Below the pieces are notes generated by a model that saw only the letters and a program-made list of their open reading frames with translations, was not told the origin of the DNA and made no database searches. Both the position numbers and the translations under genes were made by a program. This document shows, in pieces, positions 35,926 through 45,248 of a stretch of 64,000 bases of DNA; the first letter of the stretch is position 1; each line of letters opens with the position of its first letter. Source of the stretch: Confluentibacter flavum (lineage in GTDB: Bacteria > Bacteroidota > Bacteroidia > Flavobacteriales > Flavobacteriaceae); NCBI RefSeq assembly GCF_002843175.1, contig NZ_PJEO01000016.1, forward strand, positions 1 through 64,000, written 5' to 3'.

Positions 35926-38900
35926 TTAGTGTTTTTGAATAAACAACTTGGTGTTTACATCATCAAAGGCAATTTCGATGCCTTGGGTTATCTGATCTAT
36001 AATTTCAAGTTCTTCCGTTAATGTTTCTGTTTTTATATATTCTAAATTCGAGTTGACAGCTTGTGCCATTTTATCATCTTTTTGCAGCTTCACATCAATG
36101 CGATCTGTCACTTCAAAACCTGAGTCCTTACGTAAATTTTGAATGCGGTTTACAAGTTCCCTTGCGATACCTTCTTTTCGTAATTCGTCGGTAAGGGTAA
36201 TATCTAAAGCCACTGTTAATGCGCCTTCTTTGGCTACTAACCACCCCTCAATATCTTGTGAGGTAATCTCCACGTCATCAATGGCTAAAGTTATATTTTT
36301 TCCATTAATAACAATATCTAAAACCTCATTTTGTTCCATTTTGTTAATATCTTGCGAGGTAAAGTTAATTACTTCGTTCGCTATGGCCTTCATATCCTTT
36401 CCAAAACGAGGCCCTAAGGTTTTAAAATTGGGCTTAATTTGTTTAACCAATATATCTGAAGCATCTTCTAAAAGTTCAATCTCCTTAATGTTAACTTCAT
36501 GCTTGATTAAGTCTGAAACCGCTAAAATTTCATCTCTTTGCTGTTTACTGCTAACCGGAATCATTATTTTTTGAAGTGGCTGACGTACTTTTATCTTTTC
36601 TTTAGCTCTTAACGATAATACTAAAGATGATATTGTTTGTGCTGCTTCCATTTTACGCTCTAAACTTTTATCTACAAAAGTGGCATCAAAAACCGGGAAA
36701 TTTGCTAAATGTACACTTTCATAGTGTTCCTTTTTGGTAACGGAATTCAAATCCATATACAACCTGTCCATAAAAAATGGTGCGATTGGCGCGCCTAACT
36801 TCGCAATGGCTTCCATACACGTGTAAAGTGTTTGGTAAGCCGAAATTTTATCTGGTTGGTAATCACCTTTCCAGAAACGTCTTCTACTTAAACGCACATA
36901 CCAATTACTTAAATAATCTTGTGTGAAATCTGAAATGGCCCTTGCCGCTTTTGTTGGCTCATAGTCTGCATAATATTCATCTACTTTTTTGATTAATGTA
37001 TGTAATTCTGAAAGTATCCAACGGTCTATTTCTGGTCGTTCATTTAAAGAAATGTCAGATTCACTATAATTGAAATCATCCAAATTGGCATATAATTGAA
37101 AGAATGAATAGGTATTATAAAGCGTTCCGAAAAATTTACGTTTGACTTCTTCAATACCTTCTACATCGAATTTTAAATTATCCCAAGGATTAGCGTTCGA
37201 AATCATGTACCAACGCGTGGCATCAGCTCCAAAAGTCGATAATGTTTCAAAAGGATCAACGGCATTTCCAAGACGTTTGGACATTTTTTGTCCGTTTTTA
37301 TCCAGCACCAATCCGTTAGACACCACATTTTTATAGGCAATATCATCAAAAATCATTGTAGAAATTGCATGTAAAGTATAAAACCATCCACGTGTTTGGT
37401 CAACACCTTCGGCGATAAAATCCGCCTTCTTCCAAGTTTGTTCAACTAATTCTTTGTTTTCAAAAGGATAGTGGAACTGACTAGTTGGCATCGCCCCAGA
37501 ATCAAACCAGACATCTATTAAATCGCTTTCGCGTTTCATGGGTTTTCCAGATTCAGAAACTAGTATAATGGCATCTACAATATTCTTATGCAAATCTATT
37601 TTGGCGTAGTTTTCTTCGGAATTGTTGCCAACTTCGAAATCTTCAAAAATATCTTTTGAAAGTATTCCTGCTGAAACAGCTTTTTGCATTTCGGCTTTTA
37701 ATTCTTCAACCGAACCGATACATAGTTCTTCCTTACCATCTTCAGTTCTCCAAATAGGCAACGGAATGCCCCAATAACGCGAGCGTGATAAGTTCCAATC
37801 GTTAGCGTTTGCCAACCAATTACCAAAACGACCTGTTCCTGTAGCTTTTGGCTTCCAGTTGATGGTTTCGTTCAATTCGAACATGCGATCTTTTACATCG
37901 GTGACTTTTATAAACCAAGAATCTAACGGGTAATAAAGAATTGGTTTATCGGTTCTCCAACAGTTTGGATAACTGTGTTTATATTTTTCAACCTTAAAGG
38001 CTTTGTTTTCTTCTTTTAATTTGATGGCAATCTCCACATCTACCGAACGCTCTGGAGCTTCGCCATCGTTGTAATATTCATTTTTAACATATTTACCGGC
38101 ATATTCACCCATTTCTGGTCTGAACTTTCCTTGTAAATCCACCAATGGCACTAAATTACCATGTTCATCTTTTACCAACATAGGCGGCACTTCGGGCACG
38201 GCTTCTTTAGCAACTTTAGCATCATCAGCACCAAAGGTTGGTGCTGTGTGAACGATTCCAGTACCATCTTCAGTTGTGACGAAATCTCCCGAAATTACTC
38301 TAAAAGCATTTTCTGGATTATCGTGCGGAAGCGTGTATGGTAATAATTGTTCGTATTTTATTCCGACTAAATCTTTGCCTAAACACTCTCCAATAATTCT
38401 ATATGGAATTTTTTTGTCCTCTGGTTTATAATCTAATAATTCTGCTTTTGTATCAACTAGATTGAACTTGCCAGAAAATTGATAGCTAACCAGTTTTTTT
38501 GCTAAAATCACATGGATTGGTTCAAACGTGTATTGATTAAACGTTTCTACCAACACATATTCAATTTTAGGGCCAACCGTCAAGGCCGTATTTGAAGGCA
38601 ATGTCCAAGGCGTGGTTGTCCACGCTAGGAAAAAAATCCCCCTAGCCCCCGAAGGGGGAATTTGATCAGCCTCCCTAAATTGAAATGCTTTATAAAAAAC
38701 GCCCATATTTCCCCCTTCGGGGGCTAGGGGGAACTGCGCCACAACCGTCGTATCTGTCACATCTTGATACGTTCCCGGTTGATTCAACTCATGCGAACTC
38801 AAACCCGTACCCGCTTTTGGAGAATATGGTTGGATGGTATAGCCTTTGTACAACAAATTTTTGTTATAAATTTCTTTTAGCAACCACCAAACGCTTTCCA

Positions 38901-39366
38901 TGTATTTAGGTTCGTAGGTAATGTATGGGTCGTCCATATTTACCCAATAACCCATTTTTTCGGTTAGATCATTCCAAATATCAGTGTAGCGCATCACGGC
39001 TTTTCTACAGGCATTGTTATAATCTTCAACCGAAATAATTTTCCCAATATCTTCTTTTGTAATACCCAATTCTTTTTCAACGCCTAACTCAATGGGGAGT
39101 CCGTGTGTATCCCAACCAGCTTTACGCTTGACTTGATAGCCTTTTTGAGTTTTATAGCGACAAAAAATATCTTTTATGGCACGTGCCATAACATGATGAA
39201 TTCCAGGAAGTCCGTTTGCAGAAGGTGGCCCTTCAAAAAAGACAAACGATTCGTTGTTTTCTCTGGTGGAAACACTTTTTTCAAATATGTTGTTTTCTTG
39301 CCAATAGAGGAGAATTTCTTCTGCTACTTTTGGTAAGTCAAGACCTTTATATTCAGGAAATTTCAT
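35926..39366 (-). CDS. ileS: Isoleucyl-tRNA synthetase with an embedded palindromic element
   Basis: A 1146-residue class I aminoacyl-tRNA synthetase. The HIGH-type motif is GLPGIHHVMAR (about residue 53-63), the editing (CP1) domain contains WTTTPWTLPSNT (about 249-260) and GTGIVHTAP, and the KMSKS loop is GQKMSKRLGN. The C-terminal anticodon-binding region (from WILSELHTLI) is complete. Residues about 211-243, just before WTTTPWTLPSNT, are encoded by a 97-bp facing-palindrome element (38637-38733); the reading frame stays open, giving an insert rich in Pro/Gly. It is followed by a DksA-like gene at 4 bases and preceded by a structured 278-base region. Confidence 0.97.
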   Translation of the reverse strand: MKFPEYKGLDLPKVAEEILLYWQENNIFEKSVSTRENNESFVFFEGPPSANGLPGIHHVMARAIKDIFCRYKTQKGYQVKRKAGWDTHGLPIELGVEKELGITKEDIGKIISVEDYNNACRKAVMRYTDIWNDLTEKMGYWVNMDDPYITYEPKYMESVWWLLKEIYNKNLLYKGYTIQPYSPKAGTGLSSHELNQPGTYQDVTDTTVVAQFPLAPEGGNMGVFYKAFQFREADQIPPSGARGIFFLAWTTTPWTLPSNTALTVGPKIEYVLVETFNQYTFEPIHVILAKKLVSYQFSGKFNLVDTKAELLDYKPEDKKIPYRIIGECLGKDLVGIKYEQLLPYTLPHDNPENAFRVISGDFVTTEDGTGIVHTAPTFGADDAKVAKEAVPEVPPMLVKDEHGNLVPLVDLQGKFRPEMGEYAGKYVKNEYYNDGEAPERSVDVEIAIKLKEENKAFKVEKYKHSYPNCWRTDKPILYYPLDSWFIKVTDVKDRMFELNETINWKPKATGTGRFGNWLANANDWNLSRSRYWGIPLPIWRTEDGKEELCIGSVEELKAEMQKAVSAGILSKDIFEDFEVGNNSEENYAKIDLHKNIVDAIILVSESGKPMKRESDLIDVWFDSGAMPTSQFHYPFENKELVEQTWKKADFIAEGVDQTRGWFYTLHAISTMIFDDIAYKNVVSNGLVLDKNGQKMSKRLGNAVDPFETLSTFGADATRWYMISNANPWDNLKFDVEGIEEVKRKFFGTLYNTYSFFQLYANLDDFNYSESDISLNERPEIDRWILSELHTLIKKVDEYYADYEPTKAARAISDFTQDYLSNWYVRLSRRRFWKGDYQPDKISAYQTLYTCMEAIAKLGAPIAPFFMDRLYMDLNSVTKKEHYESVHLANFPVFDATFVDKSLERKMEAAQTISSLVLSLRAKEKIKVRQPLQKIMIPVSSKQQRDEILAVSDLIKHEVNIKEIELLEDASDILVKQIKPNFKTLGPRFGKDMKAIANEVINFTSQDINKMEQNEVLDIVINGKNITLAIDDVEITSQDIEGWLVAKEGALTVALDITLTDELRKEGIARELVNRIQNLRKDSGFEVTDRIDVKLQKDDKMAQAVNSNLEYIKTETLTEELEIIDQITQGIEIAFDDVNTKLFIQKH
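38637..38733. repeat. Facing-palindrome element inside ileS
   Basis: The left copy 38637-38661 (CCCCCTAGCCCCCGAAGGGGG core) and the right copy 38707-38733 are inverted repeats of each other over about 24 bp, and each is itself partly palindromic (CCCCC-GAA-GGGGG). They enclose a 45-base AT-rich spacer. Base composition is sharply different from the surrounding gene. Confidence 0.92.
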
Positions 39367-39393
39367 CTGTTTATGTTTATTGTTTTTTATCGG

Positions 39394-39544
39394 TCAGATG
39401 TTACATCCATAATCATGCTCCTGTATTTTAAAAGTGTTTTTAGCATGGATGTTTCATCTGATATTTTTTATTTTAATACAATGACAGATGTAAACTTTGG
39501 TGATCAATTTTATGAAAAACTCAATCATCACGAAACCAAAGTTT
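39394..39544. other. Two stem-loops upstream of ileS
   Basis: Arms 39394-39410 and 39445-39461 pair at 15 of 17 positions (TCAGATGttACATCCAT); a second stem AAACTTTGGT (39492-39501) / ACCAAAGTTT (39535-39544) is a perfect 10 bp. They lie 28-180 bases upstream of the ileS ATG. They could form a leader structure in the ileS mRNA, or on the plus strand the first could terminate antisense transcription (a T-rich run follows 39461). Confidence 0.5.
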
Positions 39545-39623
39545 TAACTCTCATTGTATCCAATTTCATTTCGAGGTGCGAAATTAATGAATTTTGATAA
39601 AATAGCGCCTTTAATTAAAGTAA

Positions 39624-39670
39624 AAAAAGCATTAAATCTAAGGATTAGTGAGTTTCGTTAAATGCTTTTT
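39624..39670 (-). terminator. Terminator overlapping the end of the small lipoprotein gene
   Basis: AAAAAGCATT (39624-39633) pairs perfectly with AATGCTTTTT (39661-39670), and a U-run follows on the minus strand. The promoter-proximal arm lies inside the last codons of the gene. Confidence 0.6.
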
Positions 39671-40109
39671 GAAAACGCTTTGCCTTAGCTATGAAAAGTT
39701 TTTGTTCCTCGGCGCTTACACTTTCTGTGGAAACCACTTTGCCATTGTAGATGAATATTTTTTTTGGCTTTGAATTTTCCGAATGAGAATCAAAATAACT
39801 AAGCTTATTATTTTTAAAATAATAGTTTTCGGTGATGGTTTTATTTGTTGTTTCTAAGTTTTTGATTTTTAATAATTCATTTGTTTCCTTATTAAAAAAT
39901 ACCGTGTACTTAAATTTCCCTATGTCTTCAAATCCTTCGGTGTCTGTTAGGGCTCCTTCTATAATGTCCGTTTCAAGAGCTTTATCCGAGTCTATTTTTG
40001 CAGAATATAATTCCACCTCTTTTATTAAACTTTCCGGGTTTTTAGACACCTTTGTGCCGCATGAAACCAAAACAATGACGAATACCAAGTATAAAAGACG
40101 TTTTCCCAT
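39645..40109 (-). CDS. Small lipoprotein, function unknown
   Basis: A 154-residue protein with a lipobox VSCG at residue 17 after a hydrophobic leader (LLYLVFVIVL). The mature part is mixed alpha/beta with a repeated strand pattern (KFKYTVFFNKETNELLKIKN, NYYFKNNKLSYFDSHSENS, PKKIFIYNGKVVS), similar to periplasmic lipoproteins that form an antiparallel sheet. I do not recognise a named family. It stands alone between ileS and radA, with its own terminator overlapping the 3' end and the radA terminator just upstream. Confidence 0.75.
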   Translation of the reverse strand: MGKRLLYLVFVIVLVSCGTKVSKNPESLIKEVELYSAKIDSDKALETDIIEGALTDTEGFEDIGKFKYTVFFNKETNELLKIKNLETTNKTITENYYFKNNKLSYFDSHSENSKPKKIFIYNGKVVSTESVSAEEQKLFIAKAKRFQKAFNETH

Positions 40110-40130
40110 ATTACAAATTTAAATAAAAAA

Positions 40131-40152
40131 AGCCCAAACAATTGTTTTGGCT
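40131..40152 (-). terminator. Terminator of radA
   Basis: AGCCCAAACA / TGTTTTGGCT arms with one mismatch and a 3-base loop, followed on the minus strand by seven U. It lies about 70 bases after the radA stop. Confidence 0.65.
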
Positions 40153-40221
40153 CGAAACCATATGAATGCTTATTATTAACTCAATAATAACAAAAAAATT
40201 GTCTTTTCAGGAGAAACTGTG

Positions 40222-41580
40222 TTAAACCAAAACACCCACTAAATCTTCAATTTTTGAGATAAGCTGGATGTTAATAGACGTAGTTTTAAGTGCTATTTTG
40301 TTGTATTTAGAAACATATATCGTGGAAAATCCCAATTTTTCAGCTTCCAAAATACGTTGTTCCACGCGTTGAACGGGCCTGATTTCACCAGATAATCCAA
40401 CTTCAGCAGCAAAGCATACATCTTTTTGCAAAGCAACATCTTCATTAGAAGATAAAATAGATGCAACCACGGCCAAATCAATAGCTGGATCATCTACATT
40501 AATACCACCTGTAATATTTAAAAAAACATCTTTAGCGCCTAAACGAAAACCTGCGCGCTTTTCTAAAACTGCCAGAAGCATATTTAAACGTTTGGCATTA
40601 AAGCCTGTGGCACTGCGTTGTGGCGTGCCATAAACCGCCGTGCTCACCAATGCTTGAACTTCAATCATTAAAGGACGCATACCTTCTAAAGTGGCAGCGA
40701 TGGCATTCCCTGATAATTCTTCATCTTTCTTAGAAATCAATATTTCGGATGGGTTGGAAACTTCACGCAACCCAGAGCCTTGCATTTCATAAATTCCAAG
40801 TTCGTTTGTAGAACCAAATCTGTTTTTATGCGCTCTTAAAATTCTAAATACATGGTTTCTGTCGCCTTCAAATTGCAGCACTGTGTCGACCATATGCTCT
40901 AAAATTTTCGGCCCAGCAATATTCCCGTCTTTCGTGATATGACCTATAAGAACTACGGGGGTTGCGGTCTCTTTTGCGAACTTAATTAACTCTGCCGTAC
41001 ATTCTTTTATTTGTGAAATACTTCCGGAAGAGGACTCAATATAATCACTGTGCAAAGTTTGAATAGAATCTATAATAACGATATCGGGCTCTAAAGCCTC
41101 TATTTGTTTGAAAATATTTTGGGTTTTGGTTTCGGTAAGAATATAGCAATTATTAGTGCTTGGGTTAATGCGCTCTGCACGCATTTTAATTTGTTTTTGA
41201 CTTTCTTCACCAGAAACATATAAGGTTTTATATGGCAATTTTAATGAAATTTGAAGTAGCAAGGTGCTTTTTCCTATGCCAGGTTCGCCACCTAATAAGG
41301 TTAAAGATCCAGGAACAATACCTCCGCCCAAAACCCTGTTAAATTCACCATCAAAAGTGTTTAATCGTATTTCGTTTGAAGCGTCAATGTCTTTGATTTT
41401 TAATGGCACAGCTGCCTTTTTTACTGCTGATGTTGGTGATTTCCAATCACTTTTTTCTGGTGTTTGAATGACTTCTTCCACAATGGTATTCCACTCTTTA
41501 CAAGCCGTACATTGTCCTTGCCACTTGGCATATTGATTGCCACAACTCTGACAAAAAAAGGTGGTTTTTAATTTAGCCAT
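40222..41580 (-). CDS. radA: DNA repair protein RadA (Sms)
   Basis: A 452-residue RecA-like helicase that drives branch migration in recombination. Domains: C4 zinc finger (CQSCGNQYAKWQGQCTAC, residues 10-27), RecA core with Walker A GGEPGIGKSTLL, Walker B PDIVIIDSIQT, the RadA-specific AHKNRFGST motif, and a C-terminal Lon-protease-like domain (GINVDDPAIDLAVVASIL). Length is normal. It is upstream of no co-oriented close neighbour on its 3' side (terminator at 40131), while a 55-base spacer with a hairpin separates it from the esterase-fold gene. Confidence 0.97.
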   Translation of the reverse strand: MAKLKTTFFCQSCGNQYAKWQGQCTACKEWNTIVEEVIQTPEKSDWKSPTSAVKKAAVPLKIKDIDASNEIRLNTFDGEFNRVLGGGIVPGSLTLLGGEPGIGKSTLLLQISLKLPYKTLYVSGEESQKQIKMRAERINPSTNNCYILTETKTQNIFKQIEALEPDIVIIDSIQTLHSDYIESSSGSISQIKECTAELIKFAKETATPVVLIGHITKDGNIAGPKILEHMVDTVLQFEGDRNHVFRILRAHKNRFGSTNELGIYEMQGSGLREVSNPSEILISKKDEELSGNAIAATLEGMRPLMIEVQALVSTAVYGTPQRSATGFNAKRLNMLLAVLEKRAGFRLGAKDVFLNITGGINVDDPAIDLAVVASILSSNEDVALQKDVCFAAEVGLSGEIRPVQRVEQRILEAEKLGFSTIYVSKYNKIALKTTSINIQLISKIEDLVGVLV

Positions 41581-41593
41581 ATTCCTCTTCTAA

Positions 41594-41610
41594 CCTCTCC
41601 AAAGGAGAGG
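41594..41610. repeat. GC-rich palindrome between the esterase-fold gene and radA
   Basis: CCTCTCC-AAA-GGAGAGG, perfect 7-bp arms, in the 55-base spacer 41581-41635. A larger inverted match (ATTCCTCTtC ... GAGAGGAATT) surrounds it. There is no T-run for a minus-strand terminator, so I class it with the palindromic elements. Confidence 0.6.
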
Positions 41611-41635
41611 AATTAATTCTGTTTTTAAATTTAAA

Positions 41636-42787
41636 TTAATAGCCAAAATCGGCTTTAATGGCATCTGATTTTTCTAGCATTAAATCTTTGGTAATACCTC
41701 CAATTTCTTCGAGGATGTAAGCCGACTGATAGGTTTTCATCGCTTTTTTTGGATCGCCTGTTTCTTCTTGAAAACGAGCTACGTAATAACTTCCTAAAAG
41801 GGTTTTAGGATATTGCTTTTGTGCCATTTTACCCAATTCTTCATAATATTCAAACTTTTCAGTTTTTTCTATAGCTGCGGAAATAGCTTTAAAATCGTTA
41901 ATAAGAATTTGTTTTTCTATTCCAAATAAGTCTTTTATCGTTTGATACTTTTCCTGTAAATAGGTGACTGGAGACGTATCTAATTTAAGTATGGTTTCTT
42001 GATATTCCTTTTTACTGATGGGTTGAAAAACATGAAAAATACTCTCTAAAGCATTTGGTAATGCATGTGTTGGAACAGAATAATGCGTCGGATTTTCAAA
42101 AGTGTCATACTTATATAAAAGGTTTTTATTATCAATCACTTTAACGTCCATATTTAGAGCTTCGGTCATTTTTTTTATGGATTCAGAATCGTTATTGGTT
42201 GTTGCTAAATAATAAAATGTTTTTGCTTGTATTTTAGATAACCGTTCTGGAAGATAAGTTATCATTTTAGGCGCTAATTCTGGGCTTATAGCTATATACC
42301 CTTGAAATAATGGTTGTTCTTTAAGCAAATAATAGTTTATAAAATTAGCTGTTTCTCCATGCCCAATGGCTACTTTAAATTTTCCTGTTCTGTAAGTGGT
42401 TTCAATAAACGGAATAAGTTCTGCGCCTATAAACTCAAAAAAAGCAGCACCGGTTTCTACAGGTAATGAGTTTTGTGCAGAATACATAGAATCTTCAAAA
42501 CGATCATCAAATTGATTAACCCCAACCACAATCGCTTCTGGCATATCTTCCCAATAGGTATAATAATCAACATTCCCAGCAACAGCTTCAAATAAATAGT
42601 CGCCATCTAGCACAATGAATAAAGGGTAGCTTTTATCTTTATCATTATTATAGCCTCTTGGCAATTGTATTTTCAATTCTCTTGTTTTCCCAAGCTTTGA
42701 AGACTCTAAAGTTTTGTATATAACTTGAGCATTCGTAAGACTTGTAAAAAACAGTGTAAACAATAGGTAAAGGATTGGTTTCTTCAT
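41636..42787 (-). CDS. Esterase-D-fold exported protein lacking the nucleophile serine
   Basis: A 383-residue protein when started at the ATG at 42787, where a good signal peptide begins (KKPILYLLFTLFFTSLTNAQ); an ATG 33 bases upstream would spoil it. Residues about 30-270 follow the esterase D (PF00756) pattern: LQLPRGYNNDKDKSYPLFIVLDGDYLF and AIVVGVNQF. The nucleophile elbow, normally GHSxGG, reads IGHGETANF, so the catalytic Ser is Gly. The C-terminal ~100 residues look like helical TPR-type repeats. It may be a binding or structural pseudoenzyme. Alternative: another residue serves as nucleophile. Confidence 0.82.
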   Translation of the reverse strand: MKKPILYLLFTLFFTSLTNAQVIYKTLESSKLGKTRELKIQLPRGYNNDKDKSYPLFIVLDGDYLFEAVAGNVDYYTYWEDMPEAIVVGVNQFDDRFEDSMYSAQNSLPVETGAAFFEFIGAELIPFIETTYRTGKFKVAIGHGETANFINYYLLKEQPLFQGYIAISPELAPKMITYLPERLSKIQAKTFYYLATTNNDSESIKKMTEALNMDVKVIDNKNLLYKYDTFENPTHYSVPTHALPNALESIFHVFQPISKKEYQETILKLDTSPVTYLQEKYQTIKDLFGIEKQILINDFKAISAAIEKTEKFEYYEELGKMAQKQYPKTLLGSYYVARFQEETGDPKKAMKTYQSAYILEEIGGITKDLMLEKSDAIKADFGY

Positions 42788-42878
42788 TTTTAAAATGATT
42801 TGAGATTTAACACATGGCAAGGTAAGAAATAAGCCCTAACTTTTCAAGAAGATAAAAAACGAAATGTGATGAGTTATT

Positions 42879-43847
42879 TTAAAGGTTTTTTATATCTGAT
42901 TTTCTATTATAAATTGGCAAATAGATTAAAGATAATCCGCCAAAAACAATAATCATTAGTGTTTGTGCAAACCACATGATCCAACCAAAAGCAATACTAG
43001 GTTCTTCTGGGATATTGAATATGGATAAAGCGGCATAAATCGCCAACGGATAGGAACCTATGCCTCCATTGGTGGCAGCAATACTAAAACTTCCGGCAAT
43101 AAAACCCACCAAAACGGCACCTAATGGCAAATCGCCTAAATCTTTAAAAGCAAAAGACGTGACATAAAACATGAGCACATACATAATCCATATAAACAGC
43201 GTATGAAAAATAAAAGCCCACTTTTTTTTCATTTTGAAAATACTAAGTACCCCTTCAATCAAACCTTTAACAAATGTTTTTATTCTTAAAGCCATTTTTG
43301 AGGTGCTTTTCTTTAAATATTTGAAAAACAAGACTCCAAGAAAAATCAACAAAAGTAAAGCAATCACAATTTTTATGGGATTGAATTTTTCAATTAAAAA
43401 ACCATATAAAAAATCAAATTGAATAAAGAGCGTTATTAGTATAATGATAAACATCACAATTAAATCGGCTATTCTCTCGGCAACAATCGTCCCAAATCCT
43501 TTTTCAAAAGGCACGCTTTCGTAATTTGTTATGATGGTGGCCCTCGCTATTTCTCCAGCTCTTGGTATGGTATAATTAATTAAATACGCCGAAAAAATGG
43601 CCATTACGCTGTTATTAAACTTGATTTTATGCCCCAGCGGCTCCAATAAAAACAACCAACGATAGGCTCTGGATAAATGGCTAAGAAATCCGAAAAACAT
43701 ACCTAATACAATCCACCTATAATCTGCTTCTTGAAAAAAAACAATTAATTGGTTAAAAGAAACTTTATGCAATGAATACCAAACTAAAAAAACTGCCAAA
43801 AGTAATGGGAGTATAATTTTTAGTGCTTTAGATGTTTTTGGATTCAA
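42879..43847 (-). CDS. Lysylphosphatidylglycerol synthase TM-domain (UPF0104) membrane protein
   Basis: A 322-residue integral membrane protein with about eight helices and the family signatures YRWLFLLEPLG, YTIPRAGEIARATIITNYESVPFEKGFGTIVAERIADL and AATNGGIGSYPLAIYAAL. It is the flippase-like half of MprF without the synthetase domain. The substrate is unknown; related proteins move lipids. It follows panD by 4 bases on the minus strand in a panC-panD-UPF0104 unit, an arrangement I have seen as typical of flavobacteria, though no metabolic link is evident. Confidence 0.9.
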   Translation of the reverse strand: MNPKTSKALKIILPLLLAVFLVWYSLHKVSFNQLIVFFQEADYRWIVLGMFFGFLSHLSRAYRWLFLLEPLGHKIKFNNSVMAIFSAYLINYTIPRAGEIARATIITNYESVPFEKGFGTIVAERIADLIVMFIIILITLFIQFDFLYGFLIEKFNPIKIVIALLLLIFLGVLFFKYLKKSTSKMALRIKTFVKGLIEGVLSIFKMKKKWAFIFHTLFIWIMYVLMFYVTSFAFKDLGDLPLGAVLVGFIAGSFSIAATNGGIGSYPLAIYAALSIFNIPEEPSIAFGWIMWFAQTLMIIVFGGLSLIYLPIYNRKSDIKNL

Positions 43848-43851
43848 AAGT

Positions 43852-44202
43852 CTATTTTAGTAAGTTTGTGGCTTCGTCGGGAAACACTAAGGAAGGTTTA
43901 AATACTTTTGCTTCTTCTATATCCATAAAAGCATATGTAATTAAAATAAGGGTATCTCCTACGGATACTTTTCTTGCGGCGGCTCCATTTAATGTAATTT
44001 CGCCTGTATTTCGCGGTCCGGGAATCACATAGGTTTCTAGTCGTTCGCCATTGTCATTATTAACAACCTGAACTTTTTCACCTTGTATGATGTTTGCGGC
44101 ATCCATTAAGTCTTCATCAATAGTAATACTACCAATGTAGTTAAGTTCTGCACTTGTACATTTAACCCTATGAATCTTAGATTTTACTACTTGAATTTGC
44201 AT
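43852..44202 (-). CDS. panD: Aspartate 1-decarboxylase
   Basis: A 116-residue pyruvoyl enzyme making beta-alanine from aspartate for pantothenate and CoA synthesis. The self-cleavage site is Gly24-Ser25 in NYIGSITID, and the small-barrel signatures [23 protein letters not shown] and [10 protein letters not shown] are intact. It lies 13 bases downstream of panC on the same strand, and the two steps join in the pathway, so they form a pan operon. Confidence 0.97.
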   Translation of the reverse strand: MQIQVVKSKIHRVKCTSAELNYIGSITIDEDLMDAANIIQGEKVQVVNNDNGERLETYVIPGPRNTGEITLNGAAARKVSVGDTLILITYAFMDIEEAKVFKPSLVFPDEATNLLK

Positions 44203-44215
44203 GTGGCAAAGATAA

Positions 44216-45064
44216 TTAATTTAATGCGATATTGTCAATAAGCCTAATGTCATCAGCATATACCGCTATGAATCCTCTATATTTTTTATTTTTAGATTTT
44301 CGTTTTAACGCCTTAAGGGTATGAATATCTGCAATTATAAAATATTCCAATTTTAACAACTCATGATTTGCAAACTGATTTTCAACCCATTTAGTTACCC
44401 AATCATCACTTTTTGTGCCAAAATATGTTTTGGCAGTTTTCAATGTTTTGTATATAAAAGGTGCGGCTATAATATATTCGGGTTTTAGTCGCGTATTTCT
44501 TGAACTCATTGCAAGGCCACTAGCTTCGCGATGTATTTTGCATCCAATCACATTTACTGGGAGGTGATATTTTTCTACTAGTTTTTTAATAATTTGTAAT
44601 TGCTGAAAATCTTTCTCTCCAAAATACGCATTGTTTGGTTTTACAATTTCGAAAAAGCGCTTGACTACCGTGCCGACTCCGTCAAAATGACCGTGACGAA
44701 ATTTCCCTTCCATTTCAAATTCCAATCCATCAAAATCAAAACTTTCTGATGTCGTTTTTCCTTCATATATATCTTCAACAGTAGGCGCATAAACCAAAAT
44801 ATCCTTAGAAATACTTGCTAAAAGCGAGATGTCATTTTCTAAAGTTCTTGGATATTTTTTAAGATCATCGGGATTGTTAAACTGTGTTGGATTTACAAAT
44901 ATGCTTACCACAACAACATCGTTATTTTGTATTGCCTTTTCAACTAATGCCAAATGTCCCTCGTGCAATGCCCCCATAGTTGGAATAAAACCAATGGTTT
45001 GCTGTTTTACCTTGTAAGCATCGATAGCAGCAATAATATCCTTCTTTCCTGAAAAAACTTTCAC
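44216..45064 (-). CDS. panC: Pantothenate synthetase
   Basis: A 282-residue ligase joining pantoate and beta-alanine with ATP. HIGH-type motif in [37 protein letters not shown] for pantoate binding, [13 protein letters not shown] and the KMSKS-like [10 protein letters not shown]. It is the first gene of the panC-panD-UPF0104 operon and is divergent from the glgA-like gene, sharing a 270-base upstream region. Confidence 0.97.
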   Translation of the reverse strand: MKVFSGKKDIIAAIDAYKVKQQTIGFIPTMGALHEGHLALVEKAIQNNDVVVVSIFVNPTQFNNPDDLKKYPRTLENDISLLASISKDILVYAPTVEDIYEGKTTSESFDFDGLEFEMEGKFRHGHFDGVGTVVKRFFEIVKPNNAYFGEKDFQQLQIIKKLVEKYHLPVNVIGCKIHREASGLAMSSRNTRLKPEYIIAAPFIYKTLKTAKTYFGTKSDDWVTKWVENQFANHELLKLEYFIIADIHTLKALKRKSKNKKYRGFIAVYADDIRLIDNIALN

Positions 45065-45127
45065 CTTTTATTATAAAATTAACGCTGGCAAACTTAAGAT
45101 TTTACAACCAATCTGCATAAATTTTTG

Positions 45128-45135
45128 TACTTTTG
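45128..45135 (+). promoter_or_regulatory. Candidate -7 box for the glgA-like operon
   Basis: TACTTTTG followed by C matches TAnnTTTG closely; no clear -33 TTG is seen. A start just downstream would give a leader of about 190 bases before glgA. Confidence 0.5.
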
Positions 45136-45145
45136 CGTGTTTTTT

Positions 45146-45219
45146 ATTTTGAATTTTCAAAATCAGGACATTTATGAAACGGTTTTCTGTTGAGTAAAGT
45201 TTATCAATAGTTTCATAAA
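45146..45219 (+). other. Stem-loops in the predicted glgA leader
   Basis: Two inverted repeats in the predicted 5' leader: ATTTTGA-attt-TCAAAAT (45146-45163) and the perfect 10-bp pair TTTATGAAAC (45171-45180) / GTTTCATAAA (45210-45219). They could form a regulatory leader; no known riboswitch class was recognised. Confidence 0.4.
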
Positions 45220-45248
45220 ATCATCAAAAAAACGGCAAAAGCAAACAT

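Noticed and set aside
39394-39544. T-box riboswitch before ileS
   Set aside because: No T-box consensus (TGG bulge with downstream antiterminator) was seen, and T-boxes are not known to me in Bacteroidota.
39373-39597. Plus-strand open frame of 74 codons upstream of ileS
   Set aside because: It overlays two stem-loops, has no recognisable motif and its composition is unremarkable; an internal start at 39481 gives a 38-residue frame equally without support.
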